Under the pieces are notes generated by a model. It saw only the letters and a program-made list of their open reading frames with translations, had not been told where the DNA came from and searched no databases. Positions 36,577 through 45,698 of a stretch of 64,000 bases of DNA are shown one piece after another. Position 1 is the first letter of the stretch. Each line of letters opens with the position of its first letter. Made by a program: the position numbers and the translations under genes. Origin of the DNA: Deltaproteobacteria bacterium (GTDB lineage Bacteria; Myxococcota_A; Polyangia; Polyangiales; Ga0077539). Location of the stretch: contig JADJAE010000041.1 in the NCBI GenBank assembly GCA_016704445.1, positions 62,001 to 126,000 on the forward strand, given 5' to 3'.

Positions 36577-37944
36577 TCAGTACCCGTCGATGACCGACAG
36601 GGCCTCGTCGTGGGCGGAGTTCACCGCGGCCTGCGGGGGCGTCGACGGGGCCGGGGAGCCGGCGGTGGCGGCGGCGATCGAGGGGCGGCCGAGCGCGCGG
36701 CGCAGCGAGCTCACGTTGCCCACCTGGCGGTGGTACGCGGCGGTGGTCTCGTTCTGGGCGACGTCGCGGGCGCGGTCGAGGAGCTGGTCGAGCTGGGCGC
36801 TCGCCTGCGCGACGTTGCCGCTGCGGGCGTCGCGGATGGCGGCCACGGTGCCCACGGCCAGGGTCACCTGCGCGGCGACGGCCTCGACCTCGGCGCTGCG
36901 GCCGCCCTCGATCTCCGCGGCGTCGCTGCTGGCGCGCGCCCCGAGGAAGACGTCGCGCTCGTAGCGCACGGTCGGGGCGGCGGGGTCGTTCCAGGCGAGG
37001 CGGGCGTCGATGAGCTCGACCGGGGAGCCGGCCCGGTGCGACGGGACGTTGAGCCTCACGATGAGGTCGCGAGAGGCCCCCTCGGTGAGTTCCCCGAGCG
37101 ACACGCTCACGCCCGCGTTGGTGCGCGTGGCCTCGTGGCCGAGCACCGCCTCGATCTGCACGTCGGGGCCGGGGTTGAGCGTGACCGTGGCGTTGCGGGC
37201 GACCACGCGCTCCATGCGCAGCACCTCGGTGCGGAAGGCCGTCGCCACCGCGGCGGAGTCTTCGATGTAGTGGAAGTGCCCGCCCGAGCGCTGCGCGATC
37301 GCGCCCATGAGGGTCTCGTTGTACTCGAGCCCGAGGCCCATGGCGGTGATGGTGATGCCGTGCTGGCCCGCGCTCGTGGCCGTGGCCTCGATGGTCGCCG
37401 CGTCGTTGGGGACGCCGTCGCCCAGCAGCACCACGCGGTTGATGCCCGCGGTGTTGAGGTGCGCGGCCACCTGCTCGACGCCGAGGCGCAGCCCGTTGGC
37501 CATGTCGGTGGTGCCCCGGGCCCGCATGGCGCCGATGCGGCGGCGGGCCTCGGCGCGGTGCGCGGGGTCGAGCTCGGCCGAGGGGAAGATCACCTCCGAG
37601 CGGGAGTCGAAGGTCACCACCGCGAGGCGGTCGCCGTCGCGCAGCGAGTCGAGGAGCACCAGGCTGGCCGCGCGGGCGTCGTCCATGGGCCGCCCCTCCA
37701 TCGAGCCCGACGTGTCGATGACCAGCGCGAGGTTGATGGGAGGGTGCACCGAGGGGTCGATGGCCGCGGTGCCGAGGTGGATGCGGGCGACCAGCGTGCT
37801 GCGCGCCCCGGCGGGGACGAAGCGGTTGGCGAGGTCGCCGCCGAGGGAGAGGGCGTCGGGGGTGCGCGCGTGGCGCTGGGCGCCGGCGCAGGCCGCGAGG
37901 GAGGAGAACAGGGCCAGACAGAAGAGCATGAGCGTGCGTCGCAT
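36577..37944 (-). CDS. von Willebrand factor A domain lipoprotein
   Basis: Protein of 455 residues. The lipobox LAAC ends at residue 19. The vWA domain spans about 75-250; the MIDAS motif is DTSGSMEGRP with the downstream Thr in RGTTDMA and Asp in LLGDGVPND. This is the YfbK/inter-alpha-trypsin-inhibitor-like layout, with a C-terminal region containing VDxFLGARASS and a helical tail. Metal-dependent ligand binding on the cell surface or periplasm is expected. It is the last gene before the pentose phosphate operon, transcribed away from it. Confidence 0.88.
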   Translation of the reverse strand: MRRTLMLFCLALFSSLAACAGAQRHARTPDALSLGGDLANRFVPAGARSTLVARIHLGTAAIDPSVHPPINLALVIDTSGSMEGRPMDDARAASLVLLDSLRDGDRLAVVTFDSRSEVIFPSAELDPAHRAEARRRIGAMRARGTTDMANGLRLGVEQVAAHLNTAGINRVVLLGDGVPNDAATIEATATSAGQHGITITAMGLGLEYNETLMGAIAQRSGGHFHYIEDSAAVATAFRTEVLRMERVVARNATVTLNPGPDVQIEAVLGHEATRTNAGVSVSLGELTEGASRDLIVRLNVPSHRAGSPVELIDARLAWNDPAAPTVRYERDVFLGARASSDAAEIEGGRSAEVEAVAAQVTLAVGTVAAIRDARSGNVAQASAQLDQLLDRARDVAQNETTAAYHRQVGNVSSLRRALGRPSIAAATAGSPAPSTPPQAAVNSAHDEALSVIDGY

Positions 37945-38041
37945 GGTGGTGAACCTCTGACGGCCAGAACGCCGCCGTGGTCTTCGGGCTTACGGAGAAA
38001 GTTCACCGCGCGCGGAGGGGAGGTGTTAGCCTCCCGACCCC

Positions 38042-38939
38042 ATGAACATCGCGATCATCGGCCTCGGGAAGATGGGCCTCAACATGGCGCTGCGGCTGCT
38101 CAAGGGCGGCCACGCGGTGGTGGCGATGGACCGCGACGCCGCGCAGGTCGAGCGCGCCCGCGAGGCCGGCGCCGTGGCCGCGGCGGACCTCGACGCGGTG
38201 GTCGCCGCGCTGCCCTCGCCGAGGGTGGTGTGGGTGATGGTCCCGTCCGGGGCGATCACGCAGTCGGTGATCGACTCGCTCTCGGCGAAGCTCTCCCCCG
38301 GCGACGTGATCGTCGACGGCGGCAACTCCAACTGGAAGGACTCCCAGGCCCGCGGCGCCGCGCTCGCCGCGAAGGGCCTCCGCTTCGCCGACGCGGGCAC
38401 CTCCGGGGGGCGTGTGGGGCCTCGCCAACGGGTACTGCCTGATGGTGGGCGCGGAGCCCGACACCTTCGCGGTCATCGAGCCCGCCATCGCGACGCTGGC
38501 GCCGACGGACGGCTACCGCCACGTCGGCCCGGTGGGGGCGGGGCACTACACCAAGATGATCCACAACGGCATCGAGTACGGGCTGATGCAGGCCTACGCC
38601 GAGGGCTTCGAGATCCTGAAGACCGCCCCCTTCAAGCTCGACCTCGCGGCCATCGCCGAGCTCTGGGGCAAAGGCTCGGTGGTGCGAAGCTGGCTGCTCG
38701 AGCTCATGGCCGCCGGCCTCAAGTCCGACCCGGGTCTGTCGGACATCAAGGGCTACGTGACCGACTCGGGCGAGGGGCGATGGACCGTGCAGGCCGCCAT
38801 CGACCAGGACGTCCCGGCGCCGGTGATCACCCTGTCGCTGCAGATGCGCTTCCGCTCCCGGCAGGCGGACAGCTACGGCGCGAAGCTCCTCGCGATGATG
38901 CGCAACCAGTTCGGCGGGCACGCGGTGAAGCGGTCGTGA
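38042..38939 (+). CDS. gnd: 6-phosphogluconate dehydrogenase, short (GndA) type; one-base insertion at 38405-38410
   Basis: Oxidatively decarboxylates 6-phosphogluconate to ribulose 5-phosphate. The dinucleotide loop is GLGKMG at residues 7-12, and other key segments are WVMVPSG, VDGGNSNWKDS and, in the next frame, GAGHYTKMIHNGIEYGLMQAYAEG with the catalytic Lys and His-Asn. The run of six G at 38405-38410 breaks the frame; removing one G gives TSGGVWGLANGYCLM and a 298-residue protein, the normal length of the short homotetrameric type. First gene of the gnd-zwf-opcA-pgl operon. Its TGA overlaps the GTG start of zwf. Confidence 0.9.
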
Positions 38940-40453
38940 ACCCCTTCCGCAAGGGGCTGATGGGCGACCGGCTGCCCGCGCCGACGGTGCTGGTGATCTT
39001 CGGGGCGACCGGCGACCTCGCTCGCCGCAAGCTGATGCCCGCGATCTACAACCTCGCGCTGGCGAGGCACCTCCCTCCGGGCTTCTCGGTGCTTGGCGTG
39101 GCGCGCCGACCGTGGAGCGACCAGGACTTCCGCGACGAGCAGCGCGCCGGGGCCGCGGAGTTCTCCCGCACGAAGCCCCTCGACGACGTGGTGTGGGACG
39201 ACCTCGCCCAGGGCGTCGGCTACGTCCAGGGGACCTTCGAAGACCCTGCCACCTACGCCTCGCTGAAGCAGCGCCTCGACGACCTCGACCGCACCCGCGC
39301 CACGCGCGGCAACCGGGTGTTCTACCTCTCGGTCCCCCCGGCGGACGTCGCCCTGATCGTCGAGAACCTCCGCCGGGCGGGCCTCTTCGCCGACCACCGC
39401 GACGCCTCGCGCTCGACGCGCCTGGTCTGCGAGAAGCCCCACGGCACCGACCTGGAGAGCTCGCGCGCCCTCGACAAGATGCTGCACGACGCGCTCGACG
39501 AGTCGCAGATCTTCCGCATCGACCACTACCTCGGCAAGGAGGCGGTGCAGAACCTCCTCGCGTTCCGCTTCGGCAACGCGATCTTCGAGCCGCTCTGGAA
39601 CCGCACGCACGTCGACCACGTGCAGATCACCGTCGCCGAAGACCTCGGCATCGAGGGGCGGGGAGGTTCTACGAGTCCGCCGGGGCGCTGCGCGACATCG
39701 TGCAGAACCACCTCATGCAGCTCGTCACGCTCACTGCGATGGAGCCCCTCGCGGCCATCGACGAGGTCTCCGTGCGCGACGAGAAGGTGAAGGTGCTCCG
39801 CGCCCTGCGCCCGCTCTCGCCGGACTGCATCGCCCGGGACGTGGTGCGGGCCAGTACACCCACGGCGGCGTCGCGGGCGCGGCGGTGCTCGGCTACCGCG
39901 AGGAGAAGGACGTCGCGCCCGACAGCGTGACCGAGACCTTCCTCGCGATGAAGCTGCACATCGACAACTGGCGCTGGCGGGGCGTGCCCTTCTACATCCG
40001 CGCGGGCAAGCGGCTCACCCGCCGGGTGACCGAGATCTCGATGCACTTCAAGGCCGCGCCGCTCTCGCTCTTCGGTCCGTCGGCCCCGGAGCCCAACGTG
40101 CTCGCGCTGCGCATCCAGCCCGACGAGGGCATCACGCTGCGCTTCGTCTCCAAGGTCCCGGCCCCACCACGGTGCTGCGCCCGGTGAGCATGGACTTCCG
40201 CTACGGGACCACCTTCGGCCTCAGCCACCCGGAGGCCTACGAGCGGCTGCTGCTCGACGTGATGCTGGGCGACGCCACGCTCTTCACCCGCGCCGACGAG
40301 GTCGACTGGAGCTGGCGCTTCTTCGACCCGCTGCTCTCCGCGTGGAAGGCCGCGGGGCGCTGCGAGCCCGAGGGCTACTCCGCCGGGTCGTGGGGGCCCT
40401 CCGAGGCCAACGAGCTCATCGCCCGCGACGGCCGCCGCTGGAGGTCCCCGTGA
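38936..40453 (+). CDS. zwf: Glucose-6-phosphate dehydrogenase; three one-base deletions
   Basis: First committed step of the oxidative pentose phosphate pathway, glucose 6-phosphate to 6-phosphogluconolactone. The GTG start overlaps the gnd stop. The NADP loop is IFGATGDLARRKLMP, the substrate motif is EKPHGTDLESS, and the active-site signature is RIDHYLGKEAVQNLL. The frame breaks at 39660-39663 (GGGG), 39848-39850 (GGG) and 40157-40159 (CCC). Adding one base to each restores RFYESAGAL, RGQYTHGGV and SKVPGPTTVL and a 506-residue protein of normal length. Three independent losses at homopolymers point to sequence error, not decay. Confidence 0.92.
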
Positions 40454-41565
40454 ACATCACCCTCGACCAGGTGGAGCCCGAGCTCGCGAGGCTCTGGGCC
40501 GAGCATCGCGCCCGCGACGCGCACCCGCGCACCCTCGACCTCGTGGCCTTCTGCGCGACGCCTGACGAGCTCCCTAGGGTGCGCGCCGCCCTCGCTCCGC
40601 TCGCCAGCAAGCGCCCGTGCCGCACGCTCACGGTGGTGTGCTACCCCGCCGGGTCGCCCTCCATCACCGCGCGCGTCGCGCTGCACGTGGACACCGCGCG
40701 CCGGTCCGAGCCCGTGGGCGAAGACGTCTCGCTCGACGTGCGAGGCACGGCGCGCTCGTGGGTGCCGTCGGCGGTGCGGCAGCTGCGGCGGGGCGACCTC
40801 CCGATGCACCTCTGGTGGGCGGGCGACCTGCCCGACGACGACCGCCTCTTCGACCAGCTCACCGAGGACGCCGACGTCACCATCGTGCACAGCGCGGACA
40901 TGGACCTCCGCGACCTCGAGCAGCTCCGCCGCGTGCAGGCGTGGCGCTCCGAGGGGTCGGTCTTCCTCGACCTCAACTGGGTGCGCCTCGCGCTCTGGCA
41001 GGAGCTCGTCGCTCGCTTCTTCGACGACGAGGCCGTGGCGGCGATCATCCCGACCCTCGACACGGTCTCGCTGGGCTTCGCGCCGCGGCCGGGTTCGAGC
41101 GACCCGGCGCCCACGCAGGCCGCGCTGCTCGCCGGGTGGATCACCGTCTGCACCGGCTGGAGCGCCGAGGATGCTACCTGGAGCACCGAGGCCGACGGCG
41201 CTCGCGTGGCGACGGCGAGGCGCGCCGACGGATCTCCCGGGCGGGTGCGCTTCATCGAGGACGACCGGCCGGGGGTCTACCCTGGCGCCCTTCACACCGT
41301 GGCGTTCTCGGGCGCCGGGGTGAAGCTGGAGGTCGCTCGAGCGCTCGAAGACCCGAGGGTGCTCTGCTGGTCGGGCGAGGTCGCGGGCGCGTGCGTCCCG
41401 TCGCAGTGCATCCGCGCGGGTGCGCCCGAGGAGCCCAAGATGCTGGCGAGGGCGCTCGATCGTCCGGCGCGCGACCCGCTCTTCGAGCGCAGCCTGGCGG
41501 CCGCCGCGGCGCTCACCCGAGCGGTCGCCCCGCTGCGGGGCGAAGAGGCCACGGCGCGGAAATGA
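40450..41565 (+). CDS. opcA: OpcA-like glucose-6-phosphate dehydrogenase assembly protein
   Basis: Protein of 371 residues whose GTG overlaps the zwf TGA as GTGA. It matches the OpcA pattern: PCRTLTVVCYP, the LPMHLWWAGDLP segment, an EDADVTIVHSADM stretch and the C-terminal LARALDRPARDPLFERSLAAAA. OpcA is an allosteric activator/assembly factor of Zwf, known best in actinobacteria and cyanobacteria. Its placement between zwf and pgl supports the same role here. No catalytic motif is expected. Confidence 0.85.
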   Translation: MNITLDQVEPELARLWAEHRARDAHPRTLDLVAFCATPDELPRVRAALAPLASKRPCRTLTVVCYPAGSPSITARVALHVDTARRSEPVGEDVSLDVRGTARSWVPSAVRQLRRGDLPMHLWWAGDLPDDDRLFDQLTEDADVTIVHSADMDLRDLEQLRRVQAWRSEGSVFLDLNWVRLALWQELVARFFDDEAVAAIIPTLDTVSLGFAPRPGSSDPAPTQAALLAGWITVCTGWSAEDATWSTEADGARVATARRADGSPGRVRFIEDDRPGVYPGALHTVAFSGAGVKLEVARALEDPRVLCWSGEVAGACVPSQCIRAGAPEEPKMLARALDRPARDPLFERSLAAAAALTRAVAPLRGEEATARK

Positions 41566-41579
41566 GTGGAGGTAGCGGG

Positions 41580-42302
41580 ATGAAGTTCGTCATCGGAGAC
41601 ACGGTCGCGAAGGCGGCCGCGGAGGGGGCGGCGCTCATCGCGGAGTGGAGCCGCGAGGCGATCGCCGAGCACGGGCGCTTCGTGGTGGCGCTGACGGGCG
41701 GAGAGAGCCCGAAGGCTCTCTACCAGGCGCTGCGCGGGCGCCGCGATGTGGAGTGGAGGCGCTGGGAGGTGTTCTTCGGCGACGAGCGCGCGGTCTCCGC
41801 GCAGGACCCTCGGAGCAACCTGCTCTCCGCCGAGGAGGCCTTCCTCGACAAGGTGGCGGTGAACCCCGATCGGGTGCACCCGATGTACGCCCTCGGCATG
41901 GACGTCGAGCAGGCGGCGCTCGACTACGAGCGCGAGCTGCGCGCCTCGGCGGGCGATCCGCCGGTGTTCGACCTGGTGATCCTGGGCGTGGGACGCGATG
42001 GTCACACGCTCTCGCTGCCCCCGATGTGCGGCGCCCTCGCGGAGAGGGAGCGCCTGGTGATGGCCCTCGTCGAGCCTGAGCTCGACCCGCCGGTCGACCG
42101 CATCACCTTCACCCCGCCGGTGGTGACCGCCGCGCGTCGGGTGCTGGTGATCGCCCACGGCCGCGCGAAGACGACCGCGATGCGGGCCGTGCTCTATGAA
42201 GACGACGACCGGCTGCGCGTGCCCGCGCAGATCATCCGCGACGCCACCGGCGAGGTCACCGTGCTGATGGACGTCGAGCTCGCGAAGGGCCTCGAGCGTT
42301 GA
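41580..42302 (+). CDS. pgl: 6-phosphogluconolactonase
   Basis: Hydrolyses 6-phosphogluconolactone, between Zwf and Gnd. The protein has 240 residues of the NagB/DevB type, with ALTGGESPKALYQAL, WEVFFGDERAVSAQDPRSN and ILGVGRDGHTLSLPP; the active-site GxDGHTxSLFP motif is recognisable with small changes. ATG at 41580 follows GGAGG by 7 bases, so it has its own good ribosome binding site 14 bases after the opcA stop. The TGA overlaps the TTG of the next gene. Confidence 0.92.
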   Translation: MKFVIGDTVAKAAAEGAALIAEWSREAIAEHGRFVVALTGGESPKALYQALRGRRDVEWRRWEVFFGDERAVSAQDPRSNLLSAEEAFLDKVAVNPDRVHPMYALGMDVEQAALDYERELRASAGDPPVFDLVILGVGRDGHTLSLPPMCGALAERERLVMALVEPELDPPVDRITFTPPVVTAARRVLVIAHGRAKTTAMRAVLYEDDDRLRVPAQIIRDATGEVTVLMDVELAKGLER

Positions 42303-43129
42303 TCGATCCGTCCTCGCTGCGAGCGCGCCTGTCCGTCGTCGCGATGCTCGCGCTCTCCTGCCGCCGCGACCCGCCGCGCCCGGTCGCGACGGTCGACGCC
42401 TCGGCGCGCCCCGACGCGAGCGCGAGGCCCGATGCCGCCGTGAGAGCCGACGTCCCGGCTCCCACGGATGCCCCCATCGATGTGGCGGATGGGCCTTCGA
42501 TCTACCTGATGGCCAGCGGGATCGAGATGATCCGGCCGGGGCAGTCGGTGCGCCTCCGGGTGTATCGCCGGGGTGGTCCGGACGTCGACGTGACGGCGCA
42601 GGCGCAGCTACGGGTCGAGCCACCGACGGGCGGCGAGATCTCCCCCGACCACGTCTTCCACGCGGGAGCTCTCGGCCGCCACACCATCGTCGCGACCGTC
42701 GGCTCTGAGCAGACGCGGCAGATCCTGGAGGTGTCGTCGGAGGTCCCCGCGGGGCTGTTGGTGGTCCCATCGGTGAGCCTCGGCCCGGGTCTGCCTCCGT
42801 TGGCCTCGCTGCGCCTGCGCGCCGAGCCTCAGGGCGTGGTCGCCCTCGACGTGGCCTTCGTCGGCGCGACGCTCTCGGTCTCCGGTCGCCGTCGCTCTCG
42901 AACCTTCCCGATGGTGGTCCCCATCGTCCGTGGAACACCCGGCGCCGTCTTCGACGCCCACCGCGGCCCGGACGGCGTCCTGCCTGTGGAGGGCGTGCTG
43001 CTGCTCGACCGCTACGTCGGAACCCGGCTCGACGGTCACGCCGCGCTGCGCACCCGCACCGGCCCGCTGCGCTTCTCCTTCTCGCTCTTCAACACCGACG
43101 TCTCGGCGCTGACCGAGCCTCTGCCCTGA
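42299..43129 (+). CDS. Lipoprotein of unknown function coupled to pgl
   Basis: Protein of 276 residues starting TTG at 42299 and overlapping the pgl stop as TTGA. The lipobox LALSC ends at residue 21. A short Ala/Asp/Pro linker (DASARPDASARPDAAV) precedes a beta-rich domain (GIEMIRPGQSVRLRVYRRGG, GALGRHTIVATVGS), which resembles an Ig-like bacterial surface fold. Its presence at the end of the pentose phosphate operon is unexplained. Confidence 0.72.
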   Translation: MIDPSSLRARLSVVAMLALSCRRDPPRPVATVDASARPDASARPDAAVRADVPAPTDAPIDVADGPSIYLMASGIEMIRPGQSVRLRVYRRGGPDVDVTAQAQLRVEPPTGGEISPDHVFHAGALGRHTIVATVGSEQTRQILEVSSEVPAGLLVVPSVSLGPGLPPLASLRLRAEPQGVVALDVAFVGATLSVSGRRRSRTFPMVVPIVRGTPGAVFDAHRGPDGVLPVEGVLLLDRYVGTRLDGHAALRTRTGPLRFSFSLFNTDVSALTEPLP

Positions 43130-43148
43130 TCGTCTCGCCGTCGCTCGT

Positions 43149-43892
43149 TCAGATGTCTTCGAGGTCGAAGATCTCGACGTCCACGCCGGAGGCGTAGTGC
43201 GCGAGGGGCTCGGCGTTCGGGCGCGCGATGCCGCACGCGGCGAAGAGCGACTCCTCCCAGGAGTGCACCGTCGCGGGCTGCAGGGGGTAGGGGGCGTGGT
43301 GCACCTGGCCCCGCTGGATGCGCCCCCGGCCGGTGTCGGCGTAGAGCAGGTAGCGCTCGGCGAGGAAGTGCTCGAGCGTGCCCGGCACCGCGGCCGAGGG
43401 CTCTCCGGCGGGCTGGTAGCGCACCTTGCAGTGGGCGGGCAGCGGGGGCGGCGAGCGTCGCTCGGAGGCGTAGTCGATGACGCCGTCGGCGCCCCGGACC
43501 AGGGACATCTTCGCGTGGTGATAGGGCAGGTGCCAGCCGGCGCGCGCGACCTGCACGGGGATCCACGCCGCGGCCTCCAGGGTGAAGAACCACACGCCGG
43601 GGTTCTTCCCCCGGTGGTGCACGTAGGTGCGGAGGTTGGTCTCGTGGAAGTCCGACGTCCCAGGCACCGCCGGGAGCCACGAGAGCCGCACGCCGCGCAT
43701 GGTGAAGGGGACGAGGCCCACCCACGCGTCGCCGTCGAAGGTGTCGATCTCCAGCGCCTCGGGGATGAGCGGCCGCAGCGCCTCCACCGGGACCCGCCAG
43801 TGAAGGAAGAGCAGCGTCTCCCAGGTCTGGTGCTGCGCGACCCGCCTGCCCTCCGGGCGCCTCGTGGGAGCGATGCGATCGATGTCGTCCAT
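43149..43892 (-). CDS. DUF2071 (YqjF-like) protein
   Basis: Protein of 247 residues with the DUF2071 signature: ETLLFLHWRVPVEALRPLIPEALEIDTFDG, WVGLVPFTMRGVR, TSDFHETNLRTYV and GVWFFTLEAAAW. Members are predicted acetoacetate-decarboxylase-like folds of unknown activity. ATG at 43892. It follows the PLD-like gene on the same strand after about 20 bases. Confidence 0.9.
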   Translation of the reverse strand: MDDIDRIAPTRRPEGRRVAQHQTWETLLFLHWRVPVEALRPLIPEALEIDTFDGDAWVGLVPFTMRGVRLSWLPAVPGTSDFHETNLRTYVHHRGKNPGVWFFTLEAAAWIPVQVARAGWHLPYHHAKMSLVRGADGVIDYASERRSPPPLPAHCKVRYQPAGEPSAAVPGTLEHFLAERYLLYADTGRGRIQRGQVHHAPYPLQPATVHSWEESLFAACGIARPNAEPLAHYASGVDVEIFDLEDI

Positions 43893-43912
43893 TAGGGGGG
43901 GCGACCTTAGCG

Positions 43913-44627
43913 TCAGCGCCGGGAGAAGTCGCTCCAGAGGCGCTCGAACTCCGACCCGAAGCGCTCGACGATGGCGCGGTCGGAGGTGACGATGAGGTTC
44001 TCCTGGTTGTAGTTGGCCGCGCTGCGCGTCCAGTTGTAGCTGCCCGACAACAGCCTCGCGTCGTCGTAGAGCGCGAACTTGTGGTGCATGTGCGCATCGG
44101 TCTGGTCGACCCGCACCTCGATGCCCGCGCGGCGCAGCGGCTCGATGTCCGGAGCCCTCGTCCATGGCCTTGTCGTTGTCGCTGATGACCCGGATCGCCA
44201 CGCCTCGGCGTCGGGCGTCGAGCATGGCCGCCCGGATGCGGTCGTCGGTGATGGTGAACACGCACACGTCGACCTTCCGGCGGGCGCGCGCGAACTCGTC
44301 GCGGATCGCGTCGAGGCAATCCTCCCCCGGACTGAAGGCCACGTGGACCGCCTCCCTGGGCGCCTCCCTGGGGGCGGGCTTCGGGGCGGGCGCGCCGTCG
44401 CGGGCGAGGTCGGCGAGCGTGAGCACCCAGGAGAAGGTGTCTCGCATGCGGGCGTCGGTGAGGGCCGCGCGCGCCAGCACGATGGCCTGCGCGCAGAAGA
44501 GGGTGACGGTGTCGGGGTCCATGGCGCGCTGGTGAAATACGCGCTCGATGGAGGCGCGCGTCGCCGGCGCGATGCGGGGGTCGTTGAGGGTCTGGTGGAG
44601 AAGCGCCTCGAGCTCGCGTGTACCCAT
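43913..44627 (-). CDS. Phospholipase D-like protein, single HKD motif (one-base insertion near 44150)
   Basis: Protein of 237 residues after frame repair. A helical N-terminus (1-95) is followed by a PLD-like half-domain: AFSPGEDCLDAIRDEFARARRKVDVCVFTITDD, then, in the next register, DAHMHHKFALYDDARLLSGSYNWT, where H-x-K-x4-D and GSxNWT form one HKD active site. Proteins with a single HKD usually dimerise (Nuc or mitoPLD type) and act on DNA or phospholipid. The frame breaks at the extra G in TCCGGACATC; removing it gives EGSDIEPLRRAGIEVRVDQ. Confidence 0.82.
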
Positions 44628-44683
44628 CGGGATGGCGTTTTACGGCCTCTGGGTCGCGGACTCTACTCCGGCGTTGGGAGCCT

Positions 44684-44956
44684 CTAGGCTGTGGTCTGGT
44701 CGATGGACTTGCGCGCCGCAGCGACGAGCGCCGCAGCCGCGGCAGGCGTCGAGCCGGCGGGGACCAGGATGATGTTGCCGTCCCCATCGACCATGGGGGT
44801 CCCGTCCGGACCGAAGACGACTTCCATCCCTTCGTCGGAGGGGCCAGCCGGGGCGTTGGCGCGCTGCTCGCGCTTCACGGCCTTCTCGCGCTGCTTCTCC
44901 TGTCGGGCCATTTCCTTCTGACGCTTGGCCATGGAAGGCCTGCCGTTGGTGCTCAT
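44684..44956 (-). CDS. Small basic-tailed protein of unknown function
   Basis: Protein of 90 residues with a lysine- and glutamine-rich N-terminal helix (MAKRQKEMARQEKQREKAV) and an acidic-hydrophobic C-terminal part (GMEVVFGPDGTPMVDGDGNIILVP). An alternative start is ATG 44932. No known family; the layout is like small nucleic-acid-associated proteins but nothing proves it. Confidence 0.55.
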   Translation of the reverse strand: MSTNGRPSMAKRQKEMARQEKQREKAVKREQRANAPAGPSDEGMEVVFGPDGTPMVDGDGNIILVPAGSTPAAAAALVAAARKSIDQTTA

Positions 44957-45222
44957 GGGATACCTCACTCCTGACGCGCGGCCTTCGAGGGGCACGCCGC
45001 GTCCTATCGCCCGGGGATGAAACGGTCGTCCCGCGTTTGGGCAGTGCCTGGAAGACGCTCGGACGTTGCTCACGCCGACCAAGGCTGCGCGGAACTCTCC
45101 CCTCAACCTGACACACCTCGGCCCCGAGGCACCGTGCATTCGACAACGCACCCCAGAGGCGCCCGTGCCCGTCCCCCCTTGCGACGAACTCCTGGGCCTC
45201 GGCGGGGCGCCGTAGCGGAGCA

Positions 45223-45594
45223 TCATGCTCCCGGGGTCGGGGCGCGTCGGCGTGGTGGCCGCGGTGGAGGCGTCGGGCGTCGCGGGGGTCGGGGGGTCGG
45301 CTCCGGGGTCGCCACGGGGGTCGCCGGGGCGCCGCTGTCGGCCGCGGGGGTCTGCTGGGCAGTGGGCGCTTCGAACAGGGCGGTCGGCACGGGCTGCGCT
45401 GACGAGCAGGCGCCCGCGCCCACGCTGGCGACGAAGGCGAGGATGCCCGCGCGGCTCAAGCGCGCCGGGGGCTCCGGGGTGACCGAGGAGGCCGAGGCCA
45501 GCGGCGAGGCCAGGCCGCAGAAGGGGCACGCGGCTTCGGTGCGGCGGACATGGCGGGTGCATCCATCGCAGGGGACGAGTTGGTTCAGGCTCAT
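45223..45594 (-). CDS. Zinc-ribbon plus membrane-anchor protein (C-terminus frameshifted at 45291-45296)
   Basis: The N-terminus has four cysteines in the order LVPCDGCTRHVRRTEAACPFCG (residues 7-26), a typical zinc-ribbon, then a hydrophobic segment (about residues 50-63), a Cys-containing short stretch and a Pro/Thr-rich tail. In the annotated frame the tail is Pro/Arg repeats. After one more base in the six-G run (plus strand) the tail would read TPATPDAST... and MMLRYGAPP, a close that I recognise in other myxobacterial proteins of this type. The stop of the repaired frame is unclear. Confidence 0.55.
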   Translation of the reverse strand: MSLNQLVPCDGCTRHVRRTEAACPFCGLASPLASASSVTPEPPARLSRAGILAFVASVGAGACSSAQPVPTALFEAPTAQQTPAADSGAPATPVATPEPTPRPPRRPTPPPRPPRRRAPTPGA

Positions 45595-45698
45595 GGGGGG
45601 GAATGCTACCGCGGAGCGCCCGCGTCCCGGGCGGGCACTTCACCGCCGAGGCCGAAGAGCGCCCGCTGGGCCTCGTCGCCCTGGTGGTTGAGCTGCCA

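Noticed and set aside
40375..41295. Minus-strand open frame opposite opcA
   Set aside because: Shadow frame; opcA fits the operon by start/stop overlap on both sides.
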